62,853 nucleotides of DNA from Polyangiaceae bacterium (lineage in GTDB: Bacteria > Myxococcota_A > Polyangia > Polyangiales > Polyangiaceae), in the NCBI GenBank assembly GCA_009780955.1, contig WQZB01000016.1:1-62853 (forward strand). The letters run 5' to 3'. Below the pieces are notes generated by a model that had not been told where the DNA came from, did no database searches, and saw only the letters and a list, made by a program, of their open reading frames with translations. This document shows, piece after piece, positions 1-9,700 of this stretch. Position numbers and translations under genes: made by a program. Positions within the stretch are counted from its first letter, which is position 1; every line of letters starts with the position of its first letter.

Positions 1-65
1 ATATAGTCTTTCATTATTTCCCACTGCGCGTCCGTCATGTCCGAAAGATAGGGTTTGCGTTCCAT
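1..65 (-). CDS. IS5-family transposase, N-terminal fragment (runs off window)
   Basis: The minus-strand frame starting with ATG at 65 reads MERKPYLSDMTDAQWEIM and continues past position 1. The pattern MERKPYxSDxTDAQW followed by a short helix is the typical N-terminus of IS5/IS4-type transposases with the helix-turn-helix DUF4096 region. Only about 21 codons are visible, so the DDE catalytic domain is not seen and it cannot be said whether the gene is intact. Confidence 0.75.
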   Translation of the reverse strand, partial: MERKPYLSDMTDAQWEIMKDY

Positions 66-123
66 CGTGTGTCCCAGTGCCACGGTTCGCGGTTTTGGGC
101 CAAATTTCTGTAGAACACCCTCT
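1..123 (-). mobile_element. End of an IS5-family insertion sequence (truncated by window edge)
   Basis: Read on the minus strand, positions 123 back to 100 give AGAGGGTGTT followed by CTACAGAAATTTGG, which looks like the terminal inverted repeat of an IS5-family element, and the start of a transposase frame follows at 65-1. The other end lies outside the window, so completeness and target duplication cannot be judged. The same ten terminal bases bound a short element at 61128-61272, suggesting a related non-autonomous derivative in this genome. Confidence 0.7.
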
Positions 124-437
124 GAGATCATAAGTCGCGGACGTGAATCTATGCAAGAAGATCGGCCTGGGCGGAAGTGGAGATGAATGAGAACGCCACT
201 TCATTCCCGCCCAAGGCCGACGCCGATGAGTGACATTGCGTCACGATGGAAAATACGCACCAAAAGGTCATTGGCATTTCGTGAGCAGGACCTGCCGCGT
301 TGCGATCGGGAAAAATGGGAAAAGGGCAGCGCAAAGCGGTTAGGGTGCGCACCTCAACGCCACATCGTGCAATACACTGCGGCCGCAACATTCAGGCGAG
401 TGAATTGCAGAAAGGGGGGTGAAAGAGAGGTCGTTCA
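124..437. other. Intergenic region between IS end and first lipoprotein gene
   Basis: No convincing gene. The open frames here overlap in opposite directions and resemble no known protein. A purine-rich stretch GAAAGAGAGG at about 421-430 precedes the ATG at 438 and probably is its ribosome binding site. Confidence 0.5.
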
Positions 438-1013
438 ATGCGATTCGATAGTACTTTTGTATATATAATACCTATGGCCATTGCATCTGCAGTTGGCATT
501 GGCGCGTGCTCCAGCCAGGGCTCCGACGTTCAGTCGGAATCCGAGCCAAGTGGGAATGGAGTTGTCCAATCGCTTACTCAGGACCCCGAGTGCAACGTAG
601 GTGCTTCTGGTGTCCTCTATTCGGCAACGAGGTCTGGCGGTGCGAACGGCACCCTCAACTTGGGTAACGGAGGGACCGTCACTATTTCCAATTCGGATGG
701 CGTATACTTCGATTGGTCGGCAACGACTCCGATCGCCGTCGTCATTGTCAACGGCGATGCGCAAAGAGCTCGCGTTTTCTCTTACAACCCTGCGGCTACA
801 AGTGGAGAGAGGTTAGTCCCACCGCAAAATCCGGATGATCAAGACAGACAACTTCCGCTGTATGCAATCAAATTCTGTTTTAGCGACGCATCGGTCACAA
901 CCGACGCAGGTGCGGATTCCAGTACGGGGACTGACGCGGGCAAGGTGACTGACGCAGGTGGGAACGCCCAGCATGACGCTGCGCCAAAACCTCTTCCGAA
1001 CTACACATGGTAA
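438..1013 (+). CDS. Small predicted lipoprotein, function unknown
   Basis: 191 residues. The N-terminus is a short secretion signal with a hydrophobic stretch (FVYIIPMAIASAVGIG) ending at a probable lipobox before the Cys of GACSSQ around residue 24, so it is likely lipid-anchored at the cell envelope. The mature part is Ser/Thr/Asp-rich, and the C-terminal third is low complexity (TDAGADSSTGTDAG), a composition common in lipoproteins of Polyangia. No catalytic domain is recognised. GAAAGAGAGG sits upstream of the ATG. An internal ATG at 474 just after an AT-rich TATATAAT stretch is a weaker alternative start. Confidence 0.65.
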   Translation: MRFDSTFVYIIPMAIASAVGIGACSSQGSDVQSESEPSGNGVVQSLTQDPECNVGASGVLYSATRSGGANGTLNLGNGGTVTISNSDGVYFDWSATTPIAVVIVNGDAQRARVFSYNPAATSGERLVPPQNPDDQDRQLPLYAIKFCFSDASVTTDAGADSSTGTDAGKVTDAGGNAQHDAAPKPLPNYTW

Positions 1014-1127
1014 CCGACATTTAGGTAATTGTTCCGGTGGATGATGGGATAAGCGTCGAGTCGTCGGATGCGTCCCCTCTTCCCCGAGAGAGGTATTCGA
1101 TGCGATTTGTACTCATTCCGACAGCGA

Positions 1128-2054
1128 TCAGCGCCCCGCCTCTCTAAGCGGCAACACGTTGCGCGGATCGCAAACCACGCTCACCACTTCGGCCACGAGC
1201 TGCCCGCCAGCGGCAACGCGCGCCAAGTCGACGCCGTCGCGGACGCGACGAACTTCGAGGTGAAGATGTACGAGCTCACGTGAGCCGGTGTTGCCGACCG
1301 CGCCAACGAGATCGCCGTCATTCAGGGTTGCGCCAGGCGAGAGCCCGGCTGCAATGGAATCGAGATGACCAAAGAGCACCACGTAGTCGCGTAGACGCCC
1401 TCCTTCGCGCAACGTGTGGCGCGTCACAACGGTCGTGCCGAACAAAGGGCCAGTGTAAAGGACTTCGGCCGGGCCTTCCTGGTGTTCAAGGGCAACGAGC
1501 CTAACTGGCGCACCTTTGGTCTGGGGAAGATCGACGCCGCCGTGGCCAACGTGGCGTAACGATCGCCCACGGCGCTGAGCAGCATCGGGCCTGTCGAGAT
1601 CGTAGCCGCTGACAACGTAATGCCCGCCAGGTAGCCCTGGTGCAATGGGATAACGGTAGGCGTCGTAGTCGGCGGGGCGCTCAGGCAGCTTCGGGATCTG
1701 CTCGTAGGTCGACAGCCTGCCCGATGGCTCATGATGCATGTTTGCGTAAGAGGGCGCGACAGGGCCGTCATCGATCGCGTCGGCAAGATGCACGCACGCG
1801 CCGTTGTCGAAAACCGTGTCTTCCGGACAACCTGCGCCTGCAGAATCCTCCGATGTTGTGGTAGATGCGATTGAAGTCGGGACCGCAGCAAGCGGCTGTG
1901 CGCTGGCGGAACCAACGGCTGCAAACGCCGCCGCGGCACCTGCCGCCCACCACCAGCGAGCGCCGCTTGCCTGGTTGGCCTGGTTGGCCCGCAAGGCAAT
2001 TGGGGATCTCGAAATTGGCCGCATCGGAAAGGTACGATATCGGAATCGGCACAT
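1128..2054 (-). CDS. Secreted M23-family (LytM-type) metallopeptidase-like protein
   Basis: About 308 residues from the ATG at 2054, which is preceded by GGGGTGAAAGC; a further upstream ATG at 2111 would overlap the divergent HEAT gene. An N-terminal basic region and the hydrophobic stretch WWWAAGAAAAFAAVGSASAQ form a signal peptide. The C-terminal half carries the zinc-binding M23 signature: HGGVD (HxxxD) near residue 170 and HLHLE (HxH) near residue 261, with LFGHLDSI between them. M23 enzymes cleave peptide cross-links in peptidoglycan, so the predicted role is cell-wall remodelling or attack on other cells' walls. The metal ligands appear intact. It stands alone, divergent from the next gene. 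Confidence 0.85.
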   Translation of the reverse strand: MCRFRYRTFPMRPISRSPIALRANQANQASGARWWWAAGAAAAFAAVGSASAQPLAAVPTSIASTTTSEDSAGAGCPEDTVFDNGACVHLADAIDDGPVAPSYANMHHEPSGRLSTYEQIPKLPERPADYDAYRYPIAPGLPGGHYVVSGYDLDRPDAAQRRGRSLRHVGHGGVDLPQTKGAPVRLVALEHQEGPAEVLYTGPLFGTTVVTRHTLREGGRLRDYVVLFGHLDSIAAGLSPGATLNDGDLVGAVGNTGSRELVHLHLEVRRVRDGVDLARVAAGGQLVAEVVSVVCDPRNVLPLREAGR

Positions 2055-2104
2055 GCTTTCACCCCGACGCGAAGGCTGCTTTATCGTGCTATTGATGCGG
2101 CACA

Positions 2105-2755
2105 ATGCCAACGGTTCATGACCAGCTCGCTCTGCTGTTCGATAAAGAACGCGACATTCGCGCTTTGCACGCTTCTTTGCTCGAGCATGGCCGCGCCGAG
2201 CTCATAACCGAGATCACGAGCGCAACGAAAAGCGCACTTGCTCTCGCGAACCACGCCGAAGCTGCGCTCCGCCTCGCGCGTCTCTCGCTCGTCTTGGGCG
2301 ATCTCGACGGCGACACAGTCGTTGATTTGCTTGTCGACATTCTCGGCAGCCATCTTCCTGAGCCGCGGGTTTCTGCAGGCGAAGCACTCGAGGTGCTCGC
2401 TTTCGATCGCTTCAAAGAAGTTGCCCTTGGCATCGAGCGCGCGCTCGATCGGTTGCCAGCGTCGAGCCCCGCACTGGTCGAGCTGCCATTTCTGCTCGCC
2501 GAGGTGGCCGAGCCAGGGTGCATGAAGCTTCTTGGTCGATTTCTCAAGCATGCAAACGCAGATGTCGTTGGTGCCGCCATCGAGGCGCTCGCCGAGCTCG
2601 GCGATCCGGCGGCCATCCCGCTGCTCGCCCCGCTCGAAAACGACGGGCGTCAGGTCCAACTCGACGACGATAGTGGCCATGGCGATCGCGTTACAATCGG
2701 TGATTTGGTGTTCGAAGCGCGCGAGCTGCTCGCGCAAATACAAGACCGCCCATGA
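2105..2755 (+). CDS. HEAT-repeat protein
   Basis: 216 residues, no signal peptide. The sequence is a run of paired helices with HEAT-like spacing, clearest near residues 145-180 (GRFLKHANADVVGAAIEALAELGDPAAIPLLAPL), the standard degenerate HEAT unit. HEAT proteins are solenoid scaffolds that bind other proteins; no partner is identifiable. The stop codon overlaps the start of the methyltransferase-like gene (ATGA at 2752), so the two are probably co-transcribed and translationally coupled. Confidence 0.75.
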   Translation: MPTVHDQLALLFDKERDIRALHASLLEHGRAELITEITSATKSALALANHAEAALRLARLSLVLGDLDGDTVVDLLVDILGSHLPEPRVSAGEALEVLAFDRFKEVALGIERALDRLPASSPALVELPFLLAEVAEPGCMKLLGRFLKHANADVVGAAIEALAELGDPAAIPLLAPLENDGRQVQLDDDSGHGDRVTIGDLVFEARELLAQIQDRP

Positions 2756-3576
2756 ACCTGCACCCGTCGCTTGGTTCTGCCAACGCGGCCATCTTCGAGA
2801 TGTTCATTGTCCCGCAGTACCTCTCGTACTTCGGCTATCCCTTGCTCGAAATGCTCGCGCCCAGCCTCGATGCGCGCGTGTGCCACGTCCAGTGCCGCAC
2901 GGGCTACCCCGATCGCGCGATGCTCGACAAGCTTCCCGGCGCACATGTCTACGGTTGCGACGGCTCCGAACACGCGATCGAGTTTGCGCGTGCCAAGGCG
3001 ATGACGGTTGCAGGTTTCATGGCCGAATACTGCGTTGTCGAAGGCACCTCGCTGCCGTTTCCAGCGGCTGCTTTTTCGCACGCGCTAACGCTCCACCCCT
3101 TCGTGCTGCCAACGAAGCGTAAGTCCATGCTCGAAGAAATGGCACGCGTCGTGGCGCCACGAGGTCAAGCACTCGTTGCCATGCCGCTGCGCGGATCGTT
3201 CGACGAAGTGGCGGACCTGCTTCGCGAGTGCGCGCTGCGAAACGAGTCAACCGATCTGGCGAATGCGGTCGAGGCTGCCGTGAAGCTCCGGCCAACGGAA
3301 GATCTGTTCGCGCGCGAGCTCGAGGCTGTCGGCTTCGAGCACGTGCAAATCGACGTGCAAACGCACACGTTCCGCTTCCGGAGTGGTCGCGGCTTTCTTG
3401 AAGATCCCATCACGCGAATGATCGTTTTGCCCGAGTTTGCCGAGGCCCTCGCGATGGACGACGTCACCGGACCGTTTGCTTACGTTCGCGACGCGATCGA
3501 CAAGTATTGGAGCGACAGCACATTCGAGCTCACCGTGAATGTGGGGGCCGCCAGTGGCCGCCGCAAAAGCCATTGA
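2752..3576 (+). CDS. Class I SAM-dependent methyltransferase-like protein with degenerate motif I
   Basis: 274 residues. The fold order matches class I methyltransferases: motif I region at about 40-55 (VCHVQCRTGYPDRA), acidic strand end VYGCDGS, then a VVEGTSLPFPAAAFSHAL segment resembling motif III/post-I and a helix LEEMARVVAPRGQALVAMP. Motif I normally contains GxGxG; here only one Gly remains (QCRTG), so SAM binding may be weakened or lost. The substrate is unknown. It overlaps the HEAT gene by four bases. A family B repeat remnant begins directly after the stop codon. Confidence 0.75.
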   Translation: MNLHPSLGSANAAIFEMFIVPQYLSYFGYPLLEMLAPSLDARVCHVQCRTGYPDRAMLDKLPGAHVYGCDGSEHAIEFARAKAMTVAGFMAEYCVVEGTSLPFPAAAFSHALTLHPFVLPTKRKSMLEEMARVVAPRGQALVAMPLRGSFDEVADLLRECALRNESTDLANAVEAAVKLRPTEDLFARELEAVGFEHVQIDVQTHTFRFRSGRGFLEDPITRMIVLPEFAEALAMDDVTGPFAYVRDAIDKYWSDSTFELTVNVGAASGRRKSH

Positions 3577-3612
3577 CCGCCCCGCCTCGACCTTGCGTCA
3601 ACTTGAAAGCGG
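3577..3612 (+). repeat. Family B repeat, right-end remnant
   Basis: Directly after the stop codon at 3576 comes a CGCCTCGACCTTGCGTC stretch and then AACTTGAAAGCGG, the right end of the element seen complete at 14001-14123 and 61001-61124. The left part is missing. It lies between the converging genes at 2752-3576 and 3620-4282. Confidence 0.75.
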
Positions 3613-3619
3613 TCTCTAT

Positions 3620-4282
3620 CTATTGGCAGCTGCCGCTGTCGCATCGCTCCACGCTGCACTCGCCCGTGTCGAAGTTGCATGCGTAGCCGCTGGGGCACGG
3701 CGTGTTGTCATCGCACGAAGGCGTAGAAGGCGTACATGTGCCTTGCACGCATTGGGTGCCGTCCGCGCAGAGTGTGCCGTCTTCGCATTCGTCGGGTGGC
3801 GCGACGCAGCCGCCATTCACGCACTTCGAGCCGGCAGGGCTGCAGTCGTTGTCGCTATTGCACGAAGGCGTCGGGCCGCTATCGGCATCCGCATCGGCGT
3901 CCCCCCCAGCCTCGGCATCCGCTCCAGCATCGCCGACCGATCCACAATCGCAGTTCCCCCCAGCCTCGGCATCCGCTCCAGCATCGCCGACCGATCCACA
4001 ATCGCCATACCGCCCAGCCTCGGCATCCGCTCCAGCGTTGCCGGCCGATCCACCATCGGCCCCCGACGACGACGGTGCGTGACATAGATAATCGGCCGCG
4101 CAGCTATACCCCCATGGGCAGTCCTTCGAGCTATAGCAGACCCGATCCGTGCAGGTTCCCCCATTGTATGGGGCCGAGTAGCAGGTCTGATCCCTCTGGT
4201 CGTCAGAGTAGATGGGACAGCCGCTGAGCGTGGCAAGACCGAGCCCGAGAAGAACGAAGGTGACGGCGTGCTTCATCATCAT
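3620..4282 (-). CDS. Cys-rich lipoprotein with tandem Ala/Asp/Gly repeats
   Basis: About 220 residues. The start at 4282 is chosen because GAGGAG lies a few bases upstream of three consecutive ATG codons (MMMKHAV). A signal sequence (VTFVLLGLGLATLSG) ends in a lipobox Cys (LSGC). A Cys-rich region follows (CYSAPYNGGTCTDRVCY...), then three copies of an 18-residue repeat containing SVGDAGADAEAG (54-bp DNA repeat 3907-4060), then a second Cys-rich domain with NDC, CVNGGC, CADGTQCVQG and CDDNTPCPSGYAC patterns. These resemble small disulfide-bonded modules of myxobacterial surface lipoproteins. No enzymatic motif; probably a surface or outer-membrane-associated protein. Confidence 0.75.
   Translation of the reverse strand: MMMKHAVTFVLLGLGLATLSGCPIYSDDQRDQTCYSAPYNGGTCTDRVCYSSKDCPWGYSCAADYLCHAPSSSGADGGSAGNAGADAEAGRYGDCGSVGDAGADAEAGGNCDCGSVGDAGADAEAGGDADADADSGPTPSCNSDNDCSPAGSKCVNGGCVAPPDECEDGTLCADGTQCVQGTCTPSTPSCDDNTPCPSGYACNFDTGECSVERCDSGSCQ
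3907..4060 (-). repeat. 54-bp tandem repeat, about three copies, within lipoprotein gene
   Basis: The block CAGCCTCGGCATCCGCTCCA recurs with a period of exactly 54 bp at 3907, 3961 and 4015. 54 is a multiple of three, so each unit adds 18 in-frame residues (core GDAGADAEAG). The first two copies are nearly identical, indicating recent slippage or recombination. Confidence 0.9.
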
Positions 4283-4377
4283 GGATCTCCTCATCACAGC
4301 AATCGCGCTCCGCCGCCAAGTCCTTGCGGTGGCGGCTTCGTGCTCACAGAAGATTAGCAAGGGTTGCGTCGTCGGCA

Positions 4378-4857
4378 ATGCCGGCAGATCTTGCCCATAC
4401 CGAATGCGCACGTGATACCTTCACGGCACGGGAGTCTGCGGCTTTGCGGCAAAGGAATGAAACGTGTCCAGATTTTCCTGCTCCTCCGGCGGTGCTCGCA
4501 AACCCGCCGCGCGCTGCTGCTCGCCAATCGGCAAGTACAACAACGCTAGCTGCGACCGAACCTCCTGAGCCGGCGGCGTGCGCGGTGCCAGCACCTCAAA
4601 ACGCTGAGCCAGCGCCCCCAACGTCCCTAATGGCATCAGAGCCGCCGCTTGCCGATGTCGATCTACCTTCTCACTCGACCGGCTCGACCAGTGAGAGCAT
4701 GGGCACGTCGCCTGACGAGGTGCCGCTCGTCGACTATGCATCTGTAGACACCAACGTGTATCAAAGGCGTTTGCTCGGTAGGTTCACCCTTGCGGTTGTC
4801 GCAGTTCTCGGCATCGCGTTGCTCATTGCTGTAAAAGCCTGTCGCTTATTGCCATGA
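4378..4857 (+). CDS. Putative single-pass membrane protein with Pro/Ala-rich N-terminus
   Basis: About 159 residues from the ATG at 4378 (the frame can extend to 4324, but that would run further toward the divergent lipoprotein gene). Residues 1-120 are Pro, Ala and Ser rich without recognisable domains; the end is one clear transmembrane helix (FTLAVVAVLGIALLIAVKA) followed by CRLLP, giving a tail-anchored appearance. The stop overlaps the ATG of the SppA-like gene (ATGA at 4854), which argues that the frame is real and co-expressed with that peptidase. No ribosome binding site is obvious. Confidence 0.5.
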   Translation: MPADLAHTECARDTFTARESAALRQRNETCPDFPAPPAVLANPPRAAARQSASTTTLAATEPPEPAACAVPAPQNAEPAPPTSLMASEPPLADVDLPSHSTGSTSESMGTSPDEVPLVDYASVDTNVYQRRLLGRFTLAVVAVLGIALLIAVKACRLLP

Positions 4858-6686
4858 AGATTTACCCCCGCGTCGGCATATTTTTCGTGGGCTTAGGGAT
4901 GTTCGTGAGCTCGGTACTCGGTTGCGACGGGCGTCCGCGTCAGGGGCGCTCGCTTTCATCGGGGCCGCGTTCGGGGCCTGCCATTGCCGTCGTCGATCTT
5001 GCGGGTGGTGCGCCCGAGCAGCAGCCCTCGGGCTTGCTTGGTGTCATCGGGCGCAAGCGCAGTTTCGACGAGCTCGTGGGGGTGCTCGACGAGCTCACCA
5101 AGGAAAAAGACGATCGCAAGCACGCCGGCGTTCTCGTCAAATTCGGCAGCACGAACCTCGGTGCCGCGCGCTTGCAAGAGATCGCCGAGCACCTCGAGCA
5201 GCTGCGCAAGAAAAAGAAAGTCTATTGCCACGGCGACAGCTTCACGAATCTCACGTTCATGGCGGCTGCGCGCGGTTGCTCATCGATCTACGTTTCGCCG
5301 GCCGGCGATATACAAACCGTGGGCATTGCCGCGCAAGTCGTCTACATGAGACGACTGCTCGCCGACGAGTTAAACCTGTCGATCGATTTCCTTCAAGTTG
5401 GCAAATACAAAGGCGCCGAAGAACCCATCACGCGCGACGGGCCGAGCCCAGAGGCGCGCGCATCGCTTACCGGCGTGCTCGTCGACATGCGCAGTTCGTG
5501 GCTCGATACCATCACGAAAGGGCGCACGCAGGCGGGCGTTGTCGACGCTGTCGAGGAAGGACCCTACGGGTCCGGCCGCGCCAAGGCGCTCGGGCTCGTC
5601 GATGAGGTTGGCTACGCCGACGATGCCTTCGCAGCTATCAAAGGCGCAAGTGGCGGAGTGCGCGAAGAGGTGGTTTTCGGTCCAGGCGCCGATGAGCGCG
5701 GTGACGATCTCGACGAGATTGTGCGGGCGCTGGCCGGCGAAAGCGACGACACGGGGCCTGTGGCGCTGCTTCGGGCAACGGGCAGCATCTCCATGACGTC
5801 GGGCGAAAATGGGATTTTAGGAGGGCGCTCGGGCATCATCGAGAAAGATTTCGATCGCATCGTGCGGCGGCTCGAGAAAGACGATGAAGTCAAGGCTGTT
5901 GTCCTTCGCATCGACTCGCCCGGCGGCAGTGCTCTTGCGAGTGATTTGATGTGGCACCACTTGATGCTGCTTCGAAAGGCAAAGCCGCTCGTTGTCAGTG
6001 TTGGTGATATGGCAGCAAGCGGTGGCATGTACCTCGCTTCGGCGGGCGACTTCATCTTTGCCGAGCCAATGAGCATCGTCGGATCGATTGGCGTAGTTGG
6101 CGGCAAGATCGGCGTTGGTAACGCGCTCGAGAAAGTCGGCGTGCATGCCGAAACGTTTCCTGCGAACACGCAGAAAGAGGGTGCAGCGGCGCGCGCGGCG
6201 TACGAATCGGTGTTCACGCATTGGGACGATGCCACGCGCGAGCGCATGCGCGAGGCCATGACGGCCGTTTACGATCTGTTTCTCGCGCGCGTTTCAGAGG
6301 GCCGAAGCACGCGCGGAAGAAACATCGCACGCGACCAAGTCGCCGAGAGCGCCGAGGGGCGTATCTTCAGTGGCCTCCAAGGCAAAAGTAGGGGCCTCGT
6401 CGACGAGATCGGCGGCCTATCGGCGGCCATCGCAAAGGCGCGTGAGCTTGCAGGCCTGCCAGCCAATGCGCACGTCGCCGTCGTAGGAACGAAGCCTTCG
6501 CTGCTCGAAGTGCTCGATCCGCAGAGCGGCGCCGCCGAAGAAGTTCATCATGCGGTGGCGTTTTCTCCAATCCATGAACTCGAACGCGCAGAACCCGAGG
6601 TCGCTCGGTTGCTCACGAGCATGGCGCCGCTCGCGGAAGGTGAGCGATCCGTGGTGGCTGTGCCGTTCGTCCTGACGGTGAGATAA
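4854..6686 (+). CDS. sppA: Signal peptide peptidase SppA-like serine protease (S49), long form, predicted lipoprotein
   Basis: 610 residues, the length of the two-domain SppA of enterobacteria. Both tandem S49 halves are visible. The N-terminal half carries GKYKGAEEP, whose Lys (about K186) corresponds to the general base; the C-terminal half carries SPGGSALASD and DMAASGGMYLAS, whose Ser (about S389) is the nucleophile. SppA degrades cleaved signal peptides at the cytoplasmic membrane. Unlike the classical membrane-anchored enzyme, this one starts with a hydrophobic leader ending in VLGC (Cys 24), suggesting lipid anchoring. It overlaps the preceding membrane protein gene by four bases. Confidence 0.92.
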   Translation: MKIYPRVGIFFVGLGMFVSSVLGCDGRPRQGRSLSSGPRSGPAIAVVDLAGGAPEQQPSGLLGVIGRKRSFDELVGVLDELTKEKDDRKHAGVLVKFGSTNLGAARLQEIAEHLEQLRKKKKVYCHGDSFTNLTFMAAARGCSSIYVSPAGDIQTVGIAAQVVYMRRLLADELNLSIDFLQVGKYKGAEEPITRDGPSPEARASLTGVLVDMRSSWLDTITKGRTQAGVVDAVEEGPYGSGRAKALGLVDEVGYADDAFAAIKGASGGVREEVVFGPGADERGDDLDEIVRALAGESDDTGPVALLRATGSISMTSGENGILGGRSGIIEKDFDRIVRRLEKDDEVKAVVLRIDSPGGSALASDLMWHHLMLLRKAKPLVVSVGDMAASGGMYLASAGDFIFAEPMSIVGSIGVVGGKIGVGNALEKVGVHAETFPANTQKEGAAARAAYESVFTHWDDATRERMREAMTAVYDLFLARVSEGRSTRGRNIARDQVAESAEGRIFSGLQGKSRGLVDEIGGLSAAIAKARELAGLPANAHVAVVGTKPSLLEVLDPQSGAAEEVHHAVAFSPIHELERAEPEVARLLTSMAPLAEGERSVVAVPFVLTVR

Positions 6687-6709
6687 CGGTGAGCCAAAAG
6701 GTGAGATAG

Positions 6710-9700
6710 ATGGCCACGGCGATACGGCGCGGATCCTTTCCCGGCTCGACGCTGCCCCTTGCTCGCAGAAAGGGCAAGGTCGCCGACGAGGCAATGGCAC
6801 GCGCACGCGTCGATCTCTCTCGCGCGCTTGGCGATGTCGATGACGAGTGCCGCTCGGCGCTAAAGCTCGCGGGCATGCTCGGCGAGCGCGATGTGGAGCT
6901 CGACGTAGCGATCGAGCTTGTGCGCGGCGCCCGGATGTATGGCGACGATTCATCGGTTCGCCATGCGCTCGCCGGGTGGCTCGAGAACCTTGGCGAGCCA
7001 GCGCTTGCAGCTTCCGAATTGCGCCCGCTCACGCATGAACGCGAGGCGCGCACGCCAAAGCAAGCGGCGTCACTTCTTGTTCGCATCGGCGTCTTGCTTG
7101 CCCGCGCTGGCGACGCGGTGGGCGCGCAGCGCAAGCTGGCAGAGGCCGTGGCGCTCGATGAAGCCAATGCCCTGGCGCTCGAATTGCTCGCGGTCATCTC
7201 GGGGCTGTCGCACAACGAATCAGAGTCGGGCGCGGCGCGCTGGGCCGAATCCTACGTTGGTGCAGCGCGCAGAAGGGCGCTCGGCGGCGACGCCGAAGCG
7301 GAGCTCGAAAATCTTCGGCGCGCGTTCGAGCTCGATCCGTCGTTGTCGCTTGCGGCCACATCCTTGTCGACTGCGTTCGTGGTACGCGAGCGTACCGGTG
7401 CAGCCGACGAGGTTCTTCGCCACCATGCCCGAGCGCTGGATGGTGCGGGCAGGAGCGATGCGGCCATCCGGGTCCACGAGCAGCGGCGCATGGCTGCGAT
7501 GGCGCGCGGTGATGGGGCAGGGGCACTCGCTGCGGCGCTCGACGAAGGCCTCGATGCCGTTTTTGCCGGGCCGAACGCGGACGCCATCGATGATTTGCTC
7601 GTCAAGGCGGGCGCGCTCGAGCCTTTTGCATTTAGGAGCGAGATCCGCGCCGAGTCCGAGCGCGGTCCTAGAGCGGCTCGAGCGTGGGCGCAGATTGGGC
7701 GCCTGCATTCGGGCTTGCTGGCCGCGCCGGAGCGCGCAGTTCGGGCGTATGCGCGCGCCGTGTCGGCCGACGCAACCAACGAAGACAACCTGGCGGCTCT
7801 TCGTGGGCTCGCCACGTATGGTGACGAAGACTGGGTGCTCGAGGCGCTCATTCGAGCAACGCTCGGTGACACGAGTTGCGGCGGCTCGTCGGAAGCTCGG
7901 TCGAGGCTCGCAGGAGCATCGGCCCTGGCCAAGTACGCCGAAGAGCATTCCGATGAGCCGCTTGCGGCATTCGCCCAAGTCGCTCTGTGCGAGATCGATT
8001 CAGGTAGCGAGCGCGCTCGTGACTATGCTGCGCGCGCCGCCGAGATCGTGAAGCAACACGACGAGCAAATCGCAGAGGCGCTGAGCAGGCTGAACGCGGC
8101 GAGCGCGATGGGCGCATCGGACTCGGACGGAGCGTCACGTACCGCACGTACTGAAAGCCTCGGCGTGCTCGTGCATCTGCTACGCAGTGCGCCGGGTCAA
8201 TCAAAATTGCTTGCCACTTCGCTCGCCGAACTCGCCGAGCAAAGGCCACACGACGAACGATTGGTTTTGGAGGCCCTTCGGGTTGCCGAGCGCGTCTTCG
8301 ACGTCGACACAGCGTCGCGCATCGTCCGCGCCGTTCTCGCAGCGGGCACGCCATCGCTTCGCGTGCGCCTTGCGTGCGTTTCGGCTCTCGTAGGGGCGAC
8401 TCCACATAGGGCACCCACAAGGGGTGCCCCTACAACCGACAAAACGCATTCATTCGTAGGGGCGTATGGCCATACGTCCCTACTCGTGCGAAGTCTGCTC
8501 GATGACGGCACTTGGTGGTCATGCTCGGTTGCATGGATCACCTCTGCGATGGTGGGAGACCGAGCAACGCGCGCCCGCGCAATGGCGGCTTATGCTCCTC
8601 TTCTATGTGGCGGGGCGTTCGCCTCCGTGCGAGGAGCGCTCAGCGCGATTGCGGCCGAGGAGCTTTTGCGTGTCGGCGAGCAAACGGATCAATCGCGCGC
8701 GCGAGCTGTTGCCGAGCAGGCGGTACAAGCGAATCCTACAGATGCGCGCGCGCTCGCCGTGCTGTCGCTCCTTGTGTCGGCAAGCGAAGGGCGAGTGGCG
8801 CAAGTGATGATTGCGGTGCTCGAGCGTGCGGTGGCCGTGCTGGGGCCTACATCGAGCGTGTGCAGGCGGCTAGCTCAAATCTACGAGCAAAGGAGCGACT
8901 GGAGCGCGGCGCTCGCATGGACGTGTCGCCTTCTTGCGCTCTATCCGAGCGACGCAAACATCTTCGATGTTCTTTTCGAGCGCGCGAAGATGGCTGGCAA
9001 CGTCGAAGCGCTATCCACCATTCTTTCGTGGCTTATCCACCAGCCCGAACCAGCGAGCTTCGCTGCAGAGCGCATTGGCCCTGCGCTCGTCGAGCTAGCA
9101 TTGCGCGATCCGTCCCGTGCCGTCGAGATCGCCGCGCGTGCACTCGATGTTCTTGGGCCGCGCAATGCGATCTGCCGTGCCGCGATCGGTCGCGTTGCGA
9201 CGCTGGCGAATGCGCCACATCTGTTGGCTACCCTTACCGAACGATGGATCGCCTCCGGTGTGCCGGCGGCCGAGCGCGGCTCCTTGCTCATCACGCTGGC
9301 GCACAACTACAGGGCCGCCGGCGACGTTGGGCGTGAGCTTTCGGCATGCGTGCGAGCAGCGCGCGCCCACGCCGATCTTACCTCATTGCGCGATCGCATC
9401 GAAGAGCTTGCAAAGTACAACAAAACACCAGACGAGGAGCTCGCGTGGCTCGAGGTTCGCGCTGAGCTCGCGATCGACGAATGCCGTGCCGACATGGCCG
9501 CTCTTTCGCTGCGCGAGCTTGGAGCCGCTCTTTGGGACATGGCCGACGACAGGCCACGCGCCATCTCGATGTGGTTTCGCGCGGCGGAGTTCGACTTGTT
9601 TGGCGGTTATCGCACCCTGCGCAAAGATCTGTCGGCCTTTGCCGACGCAAAGTATGCGGCCGACTGCCTCGAGGAAGTTACGTTTCGCGAGCGCGATCGC

